From Bacteroides mediterraneensis (GTDB taxonomy: Bacteria; Bacteroidota; Bacteroidia; Bacteroidales; Bacteroidaceae): a stretch of DNA of 64,000 nt. Position numbers and translations under genes: made by a program. Location: contig NZ_LT635783.1 in NCBI RefSeq assembly GCF_900128455.1, positions 410,322-474,321 of the forward strand, written 5' to 3'. Positions 54,760-64,000 of this stretch are shown here, piece by piece. Positions within the stretch are counted from its first letter, which is position 1; each line of letters opens with the position of its first letter. Below the pieces are notes generated by a model that was not told the origin of the DNA, did no database searches, and saw only the letters and a program-made list of their open reading frames with translations.

Positions 54760-57576
54760 ATGAGAAGAATAATGAGACTGGCTTTTGTAGCCATTGCAGG
54801 TTTTGCCTGCATGCCGGCAGTTGTAAGGGCACAGCAGATGCCTCCGGTACCGGTAGATAAGGAAGTGAGAATCGGTAAACTGGATAACGGACTTACATAC
54901 TATATCCGTCACAATGAATATCCGAAGAACCAGGTGGACTTCTATATCGCCCAGAAGGTGGGTAGTATCCTGGAAGAGGACGACCAGCGCGGATTGGCGC
55001 ATTTTCTTGAACACATGTGTTTCAACGGGACCAAGAACTTTCCGGGAAACTCTATGGTCAAGTGGCTGGAGTCTGTAGGTGTGAAGTTCGGTTATAACCT
55101 GAATGCCTATACCAGCATTGATGAAACTGTATATCGTATCTCCAGTGTACCTACGGAACGTATCGGGGTGCAGGACTCCTGTCTGATGATTCTGTCCGAC
55201 TGGGCTGACGGTCTGTTGCTGAATGGCAAGGACATTGACGAGGAAAGGGCTGTTATCCATGAGGAATGGAGAAGCCAGCTGCCTCCAAATATGAGAATCT
55301 TGGAGAAACTGCTTCCGGAGCTTTATCCGGACAGCAGATACGGACACCGTCTTCCTATAGGAACCATGGAAGTGGTGGACCATTTTCCGCATCAGGCTTT
55401 GCGCGACTATTATGAAAAGTGGTACCGCCCGGACCTTCAGGGAATAGTCGTAGTGGGTGACATTGATGTGGACCACATAGAAGGCAAGATCAAGGAACTG
55501 TTCTCAAAGATTGAGAAGCCTGTCAATCCGGCAGAGAGGGTTTACTATCCTGTGGCCGACAATGAAAAGCCGATTGTAGCTTTCGGCTCGGATAAGGAGC
55601 AGGATAAATATGTGGCTCAGATCATGTTCAAGTATGATGCCTTGCCCGATTCATTGAAGGGCACAATGGCGGATGTCACAACCGCTTATCTGCTCGATAT
55701 GGCCCAGATGATGCTTCAGATAAGACTGAACGAACTGGGACAGAAAGCTGATGCTCCGTTTGCGGCGGCTTCTGCATTTTACGGTGAGTTTATTATGGCA
55801 AAGACGAAACAGGCTTTCCAATTTGCTATGCTTCCAAAAGGTAATAGTTTCGACGAAGGACTGAAGGCGGTCTATCGTGAGGCTCTCCGTGCCAAAAGGG
55901 GAGGATTTACCGCCACTGAATATGCGCGTTGCCGCACGGAATACCTGTCTCAGCTTGAAAAGGCATACAATAACCGGAACCAGCAGGAGAACAAGACACT
56001 GGCAGAATCGTATGTGCGTAATTTCATCGACAAGAAGCCGATACCGGGTATTGAGACGGAATATCAGATGATGAGCATGATTGTGAACCAGATTCCTGTG
56101 GAAGCTGTCAATCAGGTGTTCTCGCAGATTGTTTCGGACAAGAATCTGGTGGTTCTCGGTATGATGCCTGCACGCGAAGGTGAGTCCTGTCCTAAGGATG
56201 AAGATATCCTCGCATTGCTTTCTCAGGTGGAAGCCGAAAACATTGCTCCTTACGTGGACAATGTGAAGGATGAACCTCTGGTAAGCGAGTTGCCGGCAGC
56301 CGGAAAGGTGGTGAAGGAAAACATGCTTTCTGATTTCGGGGCCAAGGAATGGATTCTTTCAAACGGTGCCAAGGTGATATTGAAGAAGACCGACTTCAAG
56401 GCGGATGAAATCAATATGATGGCCGTGGCAAAAGGCGGTACTTCGGTTTATGGAAACGACAAGGCTGCGGACTTGATGTTTATGCCTGCTGTATTGGAAC
56501 AGCATGGTCTGGGCAGTTTCACCAATTCGGAGCTGACCAAGCTGATGGCCGGCAAGCAGGTTTCACTCAAAGTAAGTCTGGATGATTATGTACGCAGATT
56601 GTCAGGAAATACGACTCCTAAGGACCTGAAGACTTACATGGAGATGATTTACATGACTTTCACCGGACTGACAGTAACACCGGATGAATTTACCGCCATG
56701 CAGAATCTTTATAAAGGAGTTATTCAGAATCAGGCACAGAATCCGAACTTCGTATTCCAGAAGAAGGTGCAGGAATTCCTTTATTCTTCGCCCAACAAGC
56801 AGGTGTTCGGTGTGAGTGACATTGAGAAGGCAAACCGTGAGGATATCCTTTCCATCATCCGTGAGCAGCTTGCCAACGCAGCCGAGTTTACCTTCGTATT
56901 CAGTGGAAACTTTGATGAAGCGGAATTAAAGGCACTGGTTGAGCAGTACATCGCCACCTTGCCGTCGGTGAAGGGAAAGAAACAGGAATTGAAGCACAAC
57001 CCTGCGGTTGAAATCAAGTCGGGCAACGAGGAAAAGGAATTTTCCCTGAAGATGGAAGTGCCTCAGGGTAGTGCGGCGGTTATCATTAGCGGAAAGATGC
57101 CTTACTCATTCAAGAACAGGCTGATGGCTACCATGTCGGCACAGATTATCTCTGCCCGTCTTTTGAGTGAAGTCCGCGAGAAAGAGGGAGCTGTTTACAG
57201 TATATATACGCAGGGCTCTCAGGATCGGTTGTCTGAAGTGTCTGTTGTCTATCAGACCATATTCCAGGTGAAGCCTGAAAAGAAAGACCGTGCGCTTGAA
57301 ATCATCCGCAGCGAGTTTGAGAAACTGGCAAAGGAAACGCCCGTGGAAGAACTTGACAAGGTGAAGGAGTTTATGGTGAAGCAAATAACTTCAGACGAAC
57401 AAACCAACAGCTACTGGTGCTCCATGATGGCCGGCAACGAACTTCTGCCTTCTGAAGTCTGTGTGAAGGCGGAACAGGTCATCCAGTCCATCACCCCGAA
57501 AGAAATCTCCGGCTATGTGAATGAAGTAATGAAGCAGAATAACTATAGGGTTCTGGTAATGATGCCTGAAGAGTAA
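54760..57576 (+). CDS. Secreted M16 zinc protease (insulinase/pitrilysin family)
   Basis: 938 residues, the full two-half form. Signal peptide 1-25 (MRRIMRLAFVAIAGFACMPA, cut near VRA-QQ). The inverted zinc motif HFLEH is at residues 81-85 (H81, E84, H85), with the third ligand Glu near 161 in DEERAVIHEEW. A second, inactive M16 domain follows (about 510-938). It should degrade peptides in the periplasm. It is the only gene of unit C, controlled by the third GATAAC operator, and is followed by a strong convergent terminator. Confidence 0.92.
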   Translation: MRRIMRLAFVAIAGFACMPAVVRAQQMPPVPVDKEVRIGKLDNGLTYYIRHNEYPKNQVDFYIAQKVGSILEEDDQRGLAHFLEHMCFNGTKNFPGNSMVKWLESVGVKFGYNLNAYTSIDETVYRISSVPTERIGVQDSCLMILSDWADGLLLNGKDIDEERAVIHEEWRSQLPPNMRILEKLLPELYPDSRYGHRLPIGTMEVVDHFPHQALRDYYEKWYRPDLQGIVVVGDIDVDHIEGKIKELFSKIEKPVNPAERVYYPVADNEKPIVAFGSDKEQDKYVAQIMFKYDALPDSLKGTMADVTTAYLLDMAQMMLQIRLNELGQKADAPFAAASAFYGEFIMAKTKQAFQFAMLPKGNSFDEGLKAVYREALRAKRGGFTATEYARCRTEYLSQLEKAYNNRNQQENKTLAESYVRNFIDKKPIPGIETEYQMMSMIVNQIPVEAVNQVFSQIVSDKNLVVLGMMPAREGESCPKDEDILALLSQVEAENIAPYVDNVKDEPLVSELPAAGKVVKENMLSDFGAKEWILSNGAKVILKKTDFKADEINMMAVAKGGTSVYGNDKAADLMFMPAVLEQHGLGSFTNSELTKLMAGKQVSLKVSLDDYVRRLSGNTTPKDLKTYMEMIYMTFTGLTVTPDEFTAMQNLYKGVIQNQAQNPNFVFQKKVQEFLYSSPNKQVFGVSDIEKANREDILSIIREQLANAAEFTFVFSGNFDEAELKALVEQYIATLPSVKGKKQELKHNPAVEIKSGNEEKEFSLKMEVPQGSAAVIISGKMPYSFKNRLMATMSAQIISARLLSEVREKEGAVYSIYTQGSQDRLSEVSVVYQTIFQVKPEKKDRALEIIRSEFEKLAKETPVEELDKVKEFMVKQITSDEQTNSYWCSMMAGNELLPSEVCVKAEQVIQSITPKEISGYVNEVMKQNNYRVLVMMPEE

Positions 57577-57628
57577 GTAGGATATTTTTTCAAAGGAAGC
57601 ACATATTCTATTTTTATTCTGCCTAAAA

Positions 57629-57683
57629 CACAACCGTCTGCATGCCTTGAAGAAAATCTTCACGATGCATGCAGACGGTTGTG
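57629..57683. terminator. Convergent terminator between M16 protease and ispG
   Basis: Perfect 17-base-pair stem CACAACCGTCTGCATGC (57629-57645) with its complement (57667-57683). Serves both convergent genes. Confidence 0.8.
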
Positions 57684-57702
57684 ATGTGTAGGCTAGGGAG
57701 AA

Positions 57703-59544
57703 TCAGTCTCTATAATCTCCGTTTGCCTTAATCAGTTCAATCAGTTTTTCTACGGCCTGTTCTTCCGGAATGTTCTTTTCAATGCATTCCTTCTTTTTGT
57801 ACAGGCTGATTTTACCTCTTCCGGCACCTACATAGCCATAGTCGGCATCGGCCATTTCTCCCGGGCCGTTGACGATACAGCCCATGATACCGATTTTCAG
57901 TCCCTTGAGATGGGAAGTGGCTGCCTTGATACGGGCGATGGTCGATTCCAAGTCGTACAGGGTACGTCCGCAGCCCGGACAGGAGATGTATTCGGTCTTG
58001 GAAGTACGGATACGTCCTGCCTGCAGGATACCGAAGGCGGTTTCGTCCACTTTCAGGTTGCTGATTTGGTTGCCGTGGTTGTAGAGTAGGATACCGTCGC
58101 ACAGCCCGTCGATAATCAGGGCACCCATGTCGGCGGCCGACTTGATTTGCAGGTCTTCCGTTTCACTTTCCTGATAAAGTTGGAAGAATACCAGCGGGTT
58201 TTTCAGCCCTTGGTTCATCAGCTGATGGGCCAATGCACGGAACTCACCGAGACGGTTGTAATGGTTGCTTTGGGCCACGATAACTACTTCCGGATGCAGG
58301 CGCAGACACGCCGTCACCTCTTCGTTCAGTCCGAGGTAGGAAGTGAAGAGGAATTTCATCTTGGCCGGATGGTGATGCAGTTCGATGAGCTGCTGGTAGT
58401 TGAAAGCCGGATAGGTATGTTCGCTGCCGTCCCAGGCACAGGCATCCACGATGTAGCCGATGTCGGCTCTCCGGTTTTCCGGCAAGCGCTGTCCGCAGTA
58501 CAGGTAGTCGGGTTTGAACTGTTCGCTCACTTCCAGGTCGTTGTTCAGACGGGCGGAGATGACCACGGGAAGCTGGTCGCCTCCGATGTTACCTACGGCT
58601 ACGGTTTGTCTGCGGCTGGGATGCGTGTAGTTGAACTCCGGAGCTTCGGTGGCCGGAATGTAAGGGTGTCCTTCGCGTTTCAGCACGTAATCCACCAGTT
58701 TGCGGGCCACCGGAATTTCGGCTTCGGGGGCTTCGCTCAGGGATACGCGGATGGTGTCGCCCAGTCCGTCGCACAGCAGGGCACCGATGCCCAGGGCCGA
58801 TTTGATGCGTCCGTCTTCTCCGTCACCGGCTTCTGTTACTCCCAGGTGGAGCGGGAAGGCCATGCCTTCTTTCTCCATCTGTTCCACCAGCAGGCGGACG
58901 GTACGTACCATGATGACCGTGTTCGAGGCCTTGATGGAGATGACCACGTTCGTGAAATTCTGTTCCACGCAGATACGCAGGAACTCCATGCACGATTCTA
59001 CCATGCCTTCCGGGGTGTCCCCGTAGCGCGACATGATGCGGTCGGACAACGAACCGTGGTTCACACCGATACGGATGGCCGTGTGGTTCTCCTTGCAGAT
59101 GTTCAGGAAGGGAATGAAGCGGTCGCGTATCTTCTGGATTTCTTTTGCATACTCTTCGTCCGTATATTCCAGTTGCTTGAAGGTGCGGGCGGCATCTACA
59201 TAGTTACCCGGATTGATGCGTACCTTTTCGGCATACAGGGCTGCTACCTCAGCCACTTTCGGGTTGAAATGCACGTCGGCAATCAGCGGGGTCTGGTATC
59301 CCTGGGCACGCAGGGCGGCGTTGATGTTCTTCAGGTTTTCCGCCTCACGCACGCCTTGTGTGGTGAGCCGCACGTATTCACCTCCCGCCTCGATGATACG
59401 CTTGGCCTGCTCCACGCATGCTTCGGTATCCATGGTGACGGTGTTCGTCATACTCTGTATACGGATAGGATAAGCGCCACCCATAGGAGTGGCGCCCACA
59501 TATACCTCGTTCGCCTGTCGGCGAGAATAGTTGAAGTAATTCAT
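57703..59544 (-). CDS. ispG: 4-hydroxy-3-methylbut-2-enyl diphosphate synthase, long form
   Basis: 613 residues, the enlarged IspG found in Bacteroidetes, plants and chlamydiae, with a TIM barrel (about 1-270), an inserted domain (about 270-480) and the 4Fe-4S end domain carrying ISCPGCGRTLYDLE and GIMGCIVNGPGEM cysteines plus a conserved Glu. It makes HMBPP in the MEP isoprenoid pathway. Last gene of the rpoN-gcvH-purE operon, 4 bases after purE. Confidence 0.95.
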   Translation of the reverse strand: MNYFNYSRRQANEVYVGATPMGGAYPIRIQSMTNTVTMDTEACVEQAKRIIEAGGEYVRLTTQGVREAENLKNINAALRAQGYQTPLIADVHFNPKVAEVAALYAEKVRINPGNYVDAARTFKQLEYTDEEYAKEIQKIRDRFIPFLNICKENHTAIRIGVNHGSLSDRIMSRYGDTPEGMVESCMEFLRICVEQNFTNVVISIKASNTVIMVRTVRLLVEQMEKEGMAFPLHLGVTEAGDGEDGRIKSALGIGALLCDGLGDTIRVSLSEAPEAEIPVARKLVDYVLKREGHPYIPATEAPEFNYTHPSRRQTVAVGNIGGDQLPVVISARLNNDLEVSEQFKPDYLYCGQRLPENRRADIGYIVDACAWDGSEHTYPAFNYQQLIELHHHPAKMKFLFTSYLGLNEEVTACLRLHPEVVIVAQSNHYNRLGEFRALAHQLMNQGLKNPLVFFQLYQESETEDLQIKSAADMGALIIDGLCDGILLYNHGNQISNLKVDETAFGILQAGRIRTSKTEYISCPGCGRTLYDLESTIARIKAATSHLKGLKIGIMGCIVNGPGEMADADYGYVGAGRGKISLYKKKECIEKNIPEEQAVEKLIELIKANGDYRD

Positions 59545-59548
59545 TCAG

Positions 59549-60058
59549 TTAGTTGGTCTTATAAGCGTATTTGACTTCTTTCAGCTCTTCGTTGGCTTTT
59601 ACGATTTTGTTTTTCAAACCTTCCTTGTAAGCTGCAAACTTCTGGGCCAGTTCCGCATCGCTCAGGGCCAGCATCTGTACGGCCAGGATAGCCGCATTCA
59701 TGGCACCGTTGATGGCGACTGTAGCCACGGGGATTCCGGGAGGCATCTGGATGATGGAGTAGAGTGCGTCTACGCCGTCGAGTACAGAACCTTTTACGGG
59801 AACTCCGATGACCGGAAGGGTGGTGTTGGCTGCAATGACTCCCGGCAGTGCGGCAGCCATTCCGGCAGCTGCGATGATGACTTTGAGGCCGCGTCCGGCA
59901 GCTTCTTTCGCAAATTTCTCCACTTCAGCCGGAGTGCGGTGAGCCGACAGGGCGTTCATTTCAAACGGGACTTGCATTTCATCGAGCAGTTTGGCGGCCT
60001 TTTCCATGACGGGAAGGTCGGAAGTACTGCCCATAATGATACTTACAATTGGTTTCAT
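59549..60058 (-). CDS. purE: N5-carboxyaminoimidazole ribonucleotide mutase PurE
   Basis: 169 residues. Signature IIMGSTSDLPVMEKA at the start and SAHRTPAEVEKFA near 39; the GMAAALPGVIAANTTLPVIGVPV stretch is the active-site loop. Class I PurE of purine synthesis. Starts 18 bases after gcvH. Confidence 0.96.
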   Translation of the reverse strand: MKPIVSIIMGSTSDLPVMEKAAKLLDEMQVPFEMNALSAHRTPAEVEKFAKEAAGRGLKVIIAAAGMAAALPGVIAANTTLPVIGVPVKGSVLDGVDALYSIIQMPPGIPVATVAINGAMNAAILAVQMLALSDAELAQKFAAYKEGLKNKIVKANEELKEVKYAYKTN

Positions 60059-60076
60059 TCGTTGTTTTTATTTTAG

Positions 60077-60457
60077 TTATTCGTTAATAATCTCTTTGTA
60101 GGCTGCGGCATCCAGCAGTTCGTCCATTTCGCCGGCATCCGTCGGTTTCAGTTTGATAATCCAGCCTTCGCCGTAGGGGTCCTGGTTCACCAGTTCCGGG
60201 TGTTCTTCCAGCTGTGGGTTGACTTCCAGAATCTCGCCTCCGATGGGGAGGAACAAATCGGAAACAGTCTTTACCACTTCGACCGTACCGAACACTTCAC
60301 CTTTGTCCAAAGTCTCACCTTCAGTGGTCACGTCGATGAATACGATGTCGCCCAGCTGCTGCTGTGCATAGTCTGTGATACCTACGTAGGCAGTGTCGCC
60401 TTCCAATCGAATCCATTCGTGTTCGTTGGTGTACTTGATGTTAGTTGGGAATTCCAT
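60077..60457 (-). CDS. gcvH: Glycine cleavage system H protein
   Basis: 126 residues. [29 protein letters not shown] at the start; the lipoyl-lysine motif is [13 protein letters not shown], with the modified Lys near 64. It shuttles the aminomethyl group between P, T and L proteins; the other subunits are not in this window. Confidence 0.96.
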   Translation of the reverse strand: MEFPTNIKYTNEHEWIRLEGDTAYVGITDYAQQQLGDIVFIDVTTEGETLDKGEVFGTVEVVKTVSDLFLPIGGEILEVNPQLEEHPELVNQDPYGEGWIIKLKPTDAGEMDELLDAAAYKEIINE

Positions 60458-60491
60458 ATTGAATAAATTTAAAGTTTAAGATAATCAGTCT

Positions 60492-61172
60492 TCAAATAAA
60501 CAAAATTCCGATGATACCACAAAATAAACCGACCAAAAACCCGCCGCCCACTTCTTTTAAAGTATGTTGTTTGACGATAATCCGGGCCGAACCGAGCATG
60601 CCGGACAGCAGGATGAACACACAGAGCCATTCCACCGGATTGAACTGGAAGATGAAGCTGTAGGACAGCAGGCCGCCTACCATCAGTCCTCCGCTGGCCA
60701 TGTGGGTGCTGATTTTGACCCGGGTGTTGATGACGGTGCAGATGACCATGCAAATCAGGGTGGCCACGATGATGCCGTTCATGTAGCGGGGCAGGTGGAT
60801 ATGGTACATGGTAATCAGGCAGGCCATGTAGCTCAGGATGGTCATGCCATAGGGGATGAAGCGTTTTTCCCGGTGTCCCAGTTCGCGGAGGGTCCATCCG
60901 TTGATTTTCTGGAACAGGTAGATGCCGAGCATCGGCATCAGGATGGTAAAGCAATACACAAGTCCCAGTATGGTGAGCTTGTATTGGAAGGGCATGATGC
61001 TCAGATACGTAAAGAAAAAGAGCAGGCAGAATGCCACAAAGGGTACCATGAACGGAGTAAAGACCATCGAAATGATGCGGGCTGTGGTGAACAGGGCACC
61101 CTTCGGTCTTTCCGGGTCGCGGGGAACCGGGTCATGGTAAGTCAGTTCATCAGGGATGCTGGTTTCTTCCAT
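60492..61172 (-). CDS. PAP2-like membrane protein, function uncertain
   Basis: 226 residues with about six transmembrane helices after a cytoplasmic start rich in Pro and charged residues. The order of ISTHMASGGLMVGGL and GSARIIVKQHTLKEVGGG recalls the histidine-containing motifs of PAP2 phosphatases (PSxHxA and SRxxxxxHxxxD), but the first and last catalytic residues are altered (Lys or Glu where Asp is expected), so activity is doubtful. Lies between rpoN and gcvH with gaps of 9 and 34 bases. Confidence 0.55.
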   Translation of the reverse strand: MEETSIPDELTYHDPVPRDPERPKGALFTTARIISMVFTPFMVPFVAFCLLFFFTYLSIMPFQYKLTILGLVYCFTILMPMLGIYLFQKINGWTLRELGHREKRFIPYGMTILSYMACLITMYHIHLPRYMNGIIVATLICMVICTVINTRVKISTHMASGGLMVGGLLSYSFIFQFNPVEWLCVFILLSGMLGSARIIVKQHTLKEVGGGFLVGLFCGIIGILFI

Positions 61173-61181
61173 ATAAATCAG

Positions 61182-62663
61182 TTATCTTCTTAATCGTGCT
61201 ACGGGAATGTTCAGTTGCTGACGGTACTTGGCTACGGTACGCCGGGCGATGGGGTAGCCTTTTTCTTTCAGCATGTCGGCCAGTTCATCGTCGGTGTAGG
61301 GCTTTTCCTTGTTTTCGCTATCCACACATTCTTTCAGGATGCGCTTGATTTCGCGGACGGAAAGCTCTTCCCCGTTCTCGGTGGTATAGCCGTCGCTGAA
61401 GAAGAATTTCAGCGGATAGATGCCGTAGTTGGTCTGCACGTACTTGCTGTTGCTCACACGTGAAATGGTGGAGATGTCCAGTTTGGTACGTTCGGCCACA
61501 TCTTTCAGAATCATCGGGCGGAGTAAGGATTCGTCGCCTTCCTCAAAGAACGGACGTTGCAGGTCGATGATGGCTTGCATGGTGCTCAGTAAGGTTTGCT
61601 GGCGTTGTTTTACCGCGTTGATGAATCCCTGTGCGGCGTCTACTTTCTGCTTGAGGAACATCAGGGCATCTTTCGATTCCTTGCTCTGGTTCTGCTTGTT
61701 GCGGGTATGCTCGTCGAGCAGTTCCGTAAATTCCCGACTCAGCCGCAGTTCCGGCACGTTCCGGTTGTTGAGGCTCAGGTGGATGGTGCCGTCGTCTTCC
61801 GTCTCCACCAGGAAGTCGGGTATAATCTGTTGCAGGTTTTTCCCGATAGCTTCTCCCATGGAGCTGCCCGGACGCGGGTTCAGCTTGGTCAGTTCGGCCG
61901 TAGCCGCATTATATTGTTCTTCAGTAATATTCAGTTTCTGAATGATTTTCTCCTTGTTCTTGCGTGTGAAGTCGTCACAGCATTTCCCTATGATGTCCAG
62001 CTCAATCTGTTTCAGGGGGGAGTCTTCTTTCCGGCGAATCTGGATGAGCAGGCATTCCTGCAGGCTTCTGGCGCCGATGCCGGCGGGGTCGAAGTCTTGG
62101 ATGATGGATAGCACGTGCTCCAGTTGTTCGGAGGTGGTGTAGATGCCCTGGTAGATGGCCAGTTCATCGAGCAAGGTGTCGGTCGATTTGCGGAGCAGAC
62201 CATCGTCATCGAGCGAGCCGATGAGGTATTCTCCCAGCTGTTTCTCTTCCGGCGTGAGGTGCTGCATGTCGAGCTGCTCTTTCAGCGTTTCGTAGAAAGA
62301 CACGTTGTCCGAAAACGGAATGTCTTCTGCCTGGTCTTCTTTCGAGCGATTGTTTTCCTGCAGTTTATAGTCAGGGATGTCGTCTTCCGTGCGGTAATCG
62401 CCCAGTGAGATGTCCTCTCCCATGTCGGTATTCGGTTCTCCGTCTTCGTCGGTGGTGTTGTAATCCTCGTTGAGGTCGTCGGAATTTTCGGGCGTTTCTT
62501 TCCCTTCTTCCAGTGCCGGATTGTCCAGCAACTCTGCGTGAATCCGTTCTTCCAACTCCAGCGTAGGGAGTTCCAACAACTTGACAGCCAGTATCTGTTG
62601 CGGAGACAGGGTCTGTACCTGTTGTTGCGCTTGTGTTTGTACTTGACGTGAACCTTGTACCAT
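61182..62663 (-). CDS. rpoN: RNA polymerase sigma-54 factor
   Basis: 493 residues. The Gln-rich N-terminal region I (QVQTLSPQQILAVKLLELPTLELEERI) contacts activators, an acidic linker (about 55-120) follows, then the core-binding and DNA-binding domains, and the RpoN box ARRTVAKYRQQLNIP lies at the C-terminus. It directs transcription from -24/-12 promoters that need an enhancer-binding ATPase; none is seen in this window. Confidence 0.96.
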   Translation of the reverse strand: MVQGSRQVQTQAQQQVQTLSPQQILAVKLLELPTLELEERIHAELLDNPALEEGKETPENSDDLNEDYNTTDEDGEPNTDMGEDISLGDYRTEDDIPDYKLQENNRSKEDQAEDIPFSDNVSFYETLKEQLDMQHLTPEEKQLGEYLIGSLDDDGLLRKSTDTLLDELAIYQGIYTTSEQLEHVLSIIQDFDPAGIGARSLQECLLIQIRRKEDSPLKQIELDIIGKCCDDFTRKNKEKIIQKLNITEEQYNAATAELTKLNPRPGSSMGEAIGKNLQQIIPDFLVETEDDGTIHLSLNNRNVPELRLSREFTELLDEHTRNKQNQSKESKDALMFLKQKVDAAQGFINAVKQRQQTLLSTMQAIIDLQRPFFEEGDESLLRPMILKDVAERTKLDISTISRVSNSKYVQTNYGIYPLKFFFSDGYTTENGEELSVREIKRILKECVDSENKEKPYTDDELADMLKEKGYPIARRTVAKYRQQLNIPVARLRR

Positions 62664-62692
62664 TTTTCTATTTAAATCTAATGAACTGCGTG

Positions 62693-62726
62693 CAAAAATA
62701 ATAATTTAAATGAACAACACAGCAAA
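62693..62726 (-). promoter_or_regulatory. Promoter of the rpoN operon (weak match)
   Basis: Reverse strand TATTTTTG (62700-62693) with TTTG (62726-62723) 22 bases upstream, slightly longer than the usual spacing. About 30 bases before the rpoN start. Confidence 0.4.
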
Positions 62727-62737
62727 AGGAAAATTTT

Positions 62738-64000
62738 TTAATACTGGAAGCTGCTGCCTCCCAGGAACTCTCTCAACAGGGAAGTGGGCGGAAGTTCCTT
62801 GTCCTGTACCGATACGAAATAGTTCAGGAACCGCAGCAGTCGGTAGGCTTCGGAGTATTCCGGACAGCGGTTAGGCACCTTCCGTAAGACAGGTTCCACA
62901 TAGTCTTTCAGTACGGCCAGTTCGAAAAGCAGGGCCGAGTTGAACATGGCGTCGGCATTTTCCTGATAGGGGAATATCCATTTCTCTTCTCCGGCTCTTA
63001 CACTTGGCCAGCGGGCGATGGTCTCTTCTGCCGAGTAGTTACGGTACTTGTAGTCGCGGATGATGCGCCGCAGCAACCGGTTGTCGGTGGTCGGAATGTA
63101 GTTGTGGTTGTCGAGCAGGATGGTGGTCAGGGCCGATACGTAGATTTTGTATTTGTTTTCTGCTGGGATGTGCGAGGTCAGGGCTGGGTTCAAGGCATGA
63201 ATACCTTCAATCACCAGAATGGTATGTTCGTCTATCCGGAGCTTCTTGCCGCTCATCTCCCGTTTGCCGGTGGTGAAGTTGTAACGGGGCAATTCCACCT
63301 CCTCCTCGTGGAGCAAGGCGGTGAGCTGTTTCTCAAAGAAAGGCAGGTCTACGGCATAGAGGGATTCAAAGTCGTGCTTTCCGTTCTCGTCCAGCGGAGT
63401 ATCTTCACGGTTCACGAAATAATCATCCAAAGAGATGGGGTAGGGCTTGAGCCCGTTGGTCATGAGCTGGATGCTCAATCGTTTGCTGAAGGTGGTCTTC
63501 CCGGAAGAAGAAGGGCCGGATATCAGTACCAGCTTCACCCGTTTGCCGTCTTGGTTGCGGTGGGTGATTTCATCGGCTATCTGTGCGATTTTCTTTTCCT
63601 GCAAGGCTTCCGATACGTTGATTAGGTCGGTGGCATGCCCCTCGTTGCAGGCCACATTCAGGTCGCCCACCGTACTGATGCCCAGAATCTGGTTCCAGCG
63701 GTGATATTCCTGAAAGACCTCCAGCATCTTTTCCTGTTTCACCACCTCTTCCAGCTTGGTCGGGTTGGCACGGTTGGGAATCCGCAGCAGCAGTCCGTCA
63801 TAGTATTTCACGATGTCGAACAGGCGGATGTATCCGGTGCTGGGGACCAGGCTGCTGTAGTAACAATCCACGGTATCCCCCAGACGGTAGTAGTAAGAGT
63901 AGAGCTGTCCGTAGGTGTCGAGCAGGCGGGCTTTGTCTCCCATGCCCCGTTCTTCGAACAGGCGTACCACTTCGTCGGTGTGACTTTCCGTACGTATGTA
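62738..64000 (-). CDS. Nucleoside (uridine) kinase-like protein, N-terminus outside window
   Basis: The frame is open to the window edge (reading YIRTESHTDE before VVRLFEER), so at least 421 residues are present and the start is missing. The C-terminal 300 residues are a uridine-kinase-type P-loop NTPase: Walker A ISGPSSSGKTTFSKRL, DDYFVNR, and the PRYNFTTGKR and ILVIEGIHALNP segments. Bacteroides proteins of this type have an N-terminal TGS/threonyl-tRNA-synthetase-like part, which would be the piece partly cut off here. Substrate not proven. Confidence 0.85.
   Translation of the reverse strand, partial: YIRTESHTDEVVRLFEERGMGDKARLLDTYGQLYSYYYRLGDTVDCYYSSLVPSTGYIRLFDIVKYYDGLLLRIPNRANPTKLEEVVKQEKMLEVFQEYHRWNQILGISTVGDLNVACNEGHATDLINVSEALQEKKIAQIADEITHRNQDGKRVKLVLISGPSSSGKTTFSKRLSIQLMTNGLKPYPISLDDYFVNREDTPLDENGKHDFESLYAVDLPFFEKQLTALLHEEEVELPRYNFTTGKREMSGKKLRIDEHTILVIEGIHALNPALTSHIPAENKYKIYVSALTTILLDNHNYIPTTDNRLLRRIIRDYKYRNYSAEETIARWPSVRAGEEKWIFPYQENADAMFNSALLFELAVLKDYVEPVLRKVPNRCPEYSEAYRLLRFLNYFVSVQDKELPPTSLLREFLGGSSFQY

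Noticed and set aside
58147-59574. 475-residue forward frame opposite ispG
   Set aside because: Its composition follows the reverse complement of ispG and it shows no motif; shadow of a real gene.

Overview
The window looks like a Bacteroidales chromosome, most likely Bacteroides or Phocaeicola. Several promoters fit the Bacteroides consensus (TTTG, about 19 bases, TAnnTTTG), Shine-Dalgarno sequences are mostly weak, and the gene orders rimP-nusA-infB, sufBCDS, rpsU-xerC-hpf and tuf-secE-nusG-rplKAJL-rpoBC fit that group. IspG is the long form and the mobile elements are of IS1182 and IS21 type. No species can be named from sequence alone.

Layout: 1-5950 is a GC-rich RND/TolC efflux operon cut by the left edge. 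6038-6347 holds two divergent tRNA genes. 6522-16769 carries translation and transcription factors (rimP, nusA, infB), cvpA and the sufBCDS iron-sulfur assembly operon, with an aminopeptidase P convergent to it. 18841-33449 is an informational block: rpsU, xerC, hpf, four tRNAs, tuf, tRNA-Trp, secE, nusG, ribosomal protein genes and rpoBC. An IS1182-type element follows rpoC directly. 35303-39968 has a CorA-type transporter, three tandem tRNA-Asn genes, an adenosine-kinase-like sugar kinase and a C-terminal processing protease. 57703-64000 is a housekeeping operon read leftwards (rpoN, a PAP2-like membrane protein, gcvH, purE, ispG) preceded by a nucleoside kinase cut by the right edge.

The accessory region 40000-57600 is the most interesting part. 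First, an Abi_2-family HEPN protein is followed by what looks like a separate small RNA gene with its own promoter and terminator, an arrangement resembling RNA-antitoxin systems. Second, one OmpR-type response regulator sits with three paralogous histidine kinases. Each kinase is divergent from a set of target genes, and each target promoter carries the same element, two GATAAC boxes 11 bases apart, with the second box starting exactly 28 bases before a TAnnTTTG box. The kinases share their catalytic halves, nearly identical in two of them, but differ in the periplasmic halves. Targets are an ABC-exporter operon with a DUF3267-like protein and a cytosolic S41-like protease, a DUF3836-like small protein with a small membrane protein, and a secreted M16 protease. 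I infer a many-sensors-to-one-regulator envelope or peptide response. An IS21-type element has inserted at the edge of one of the three operators, leaving a 6-base target duplication.
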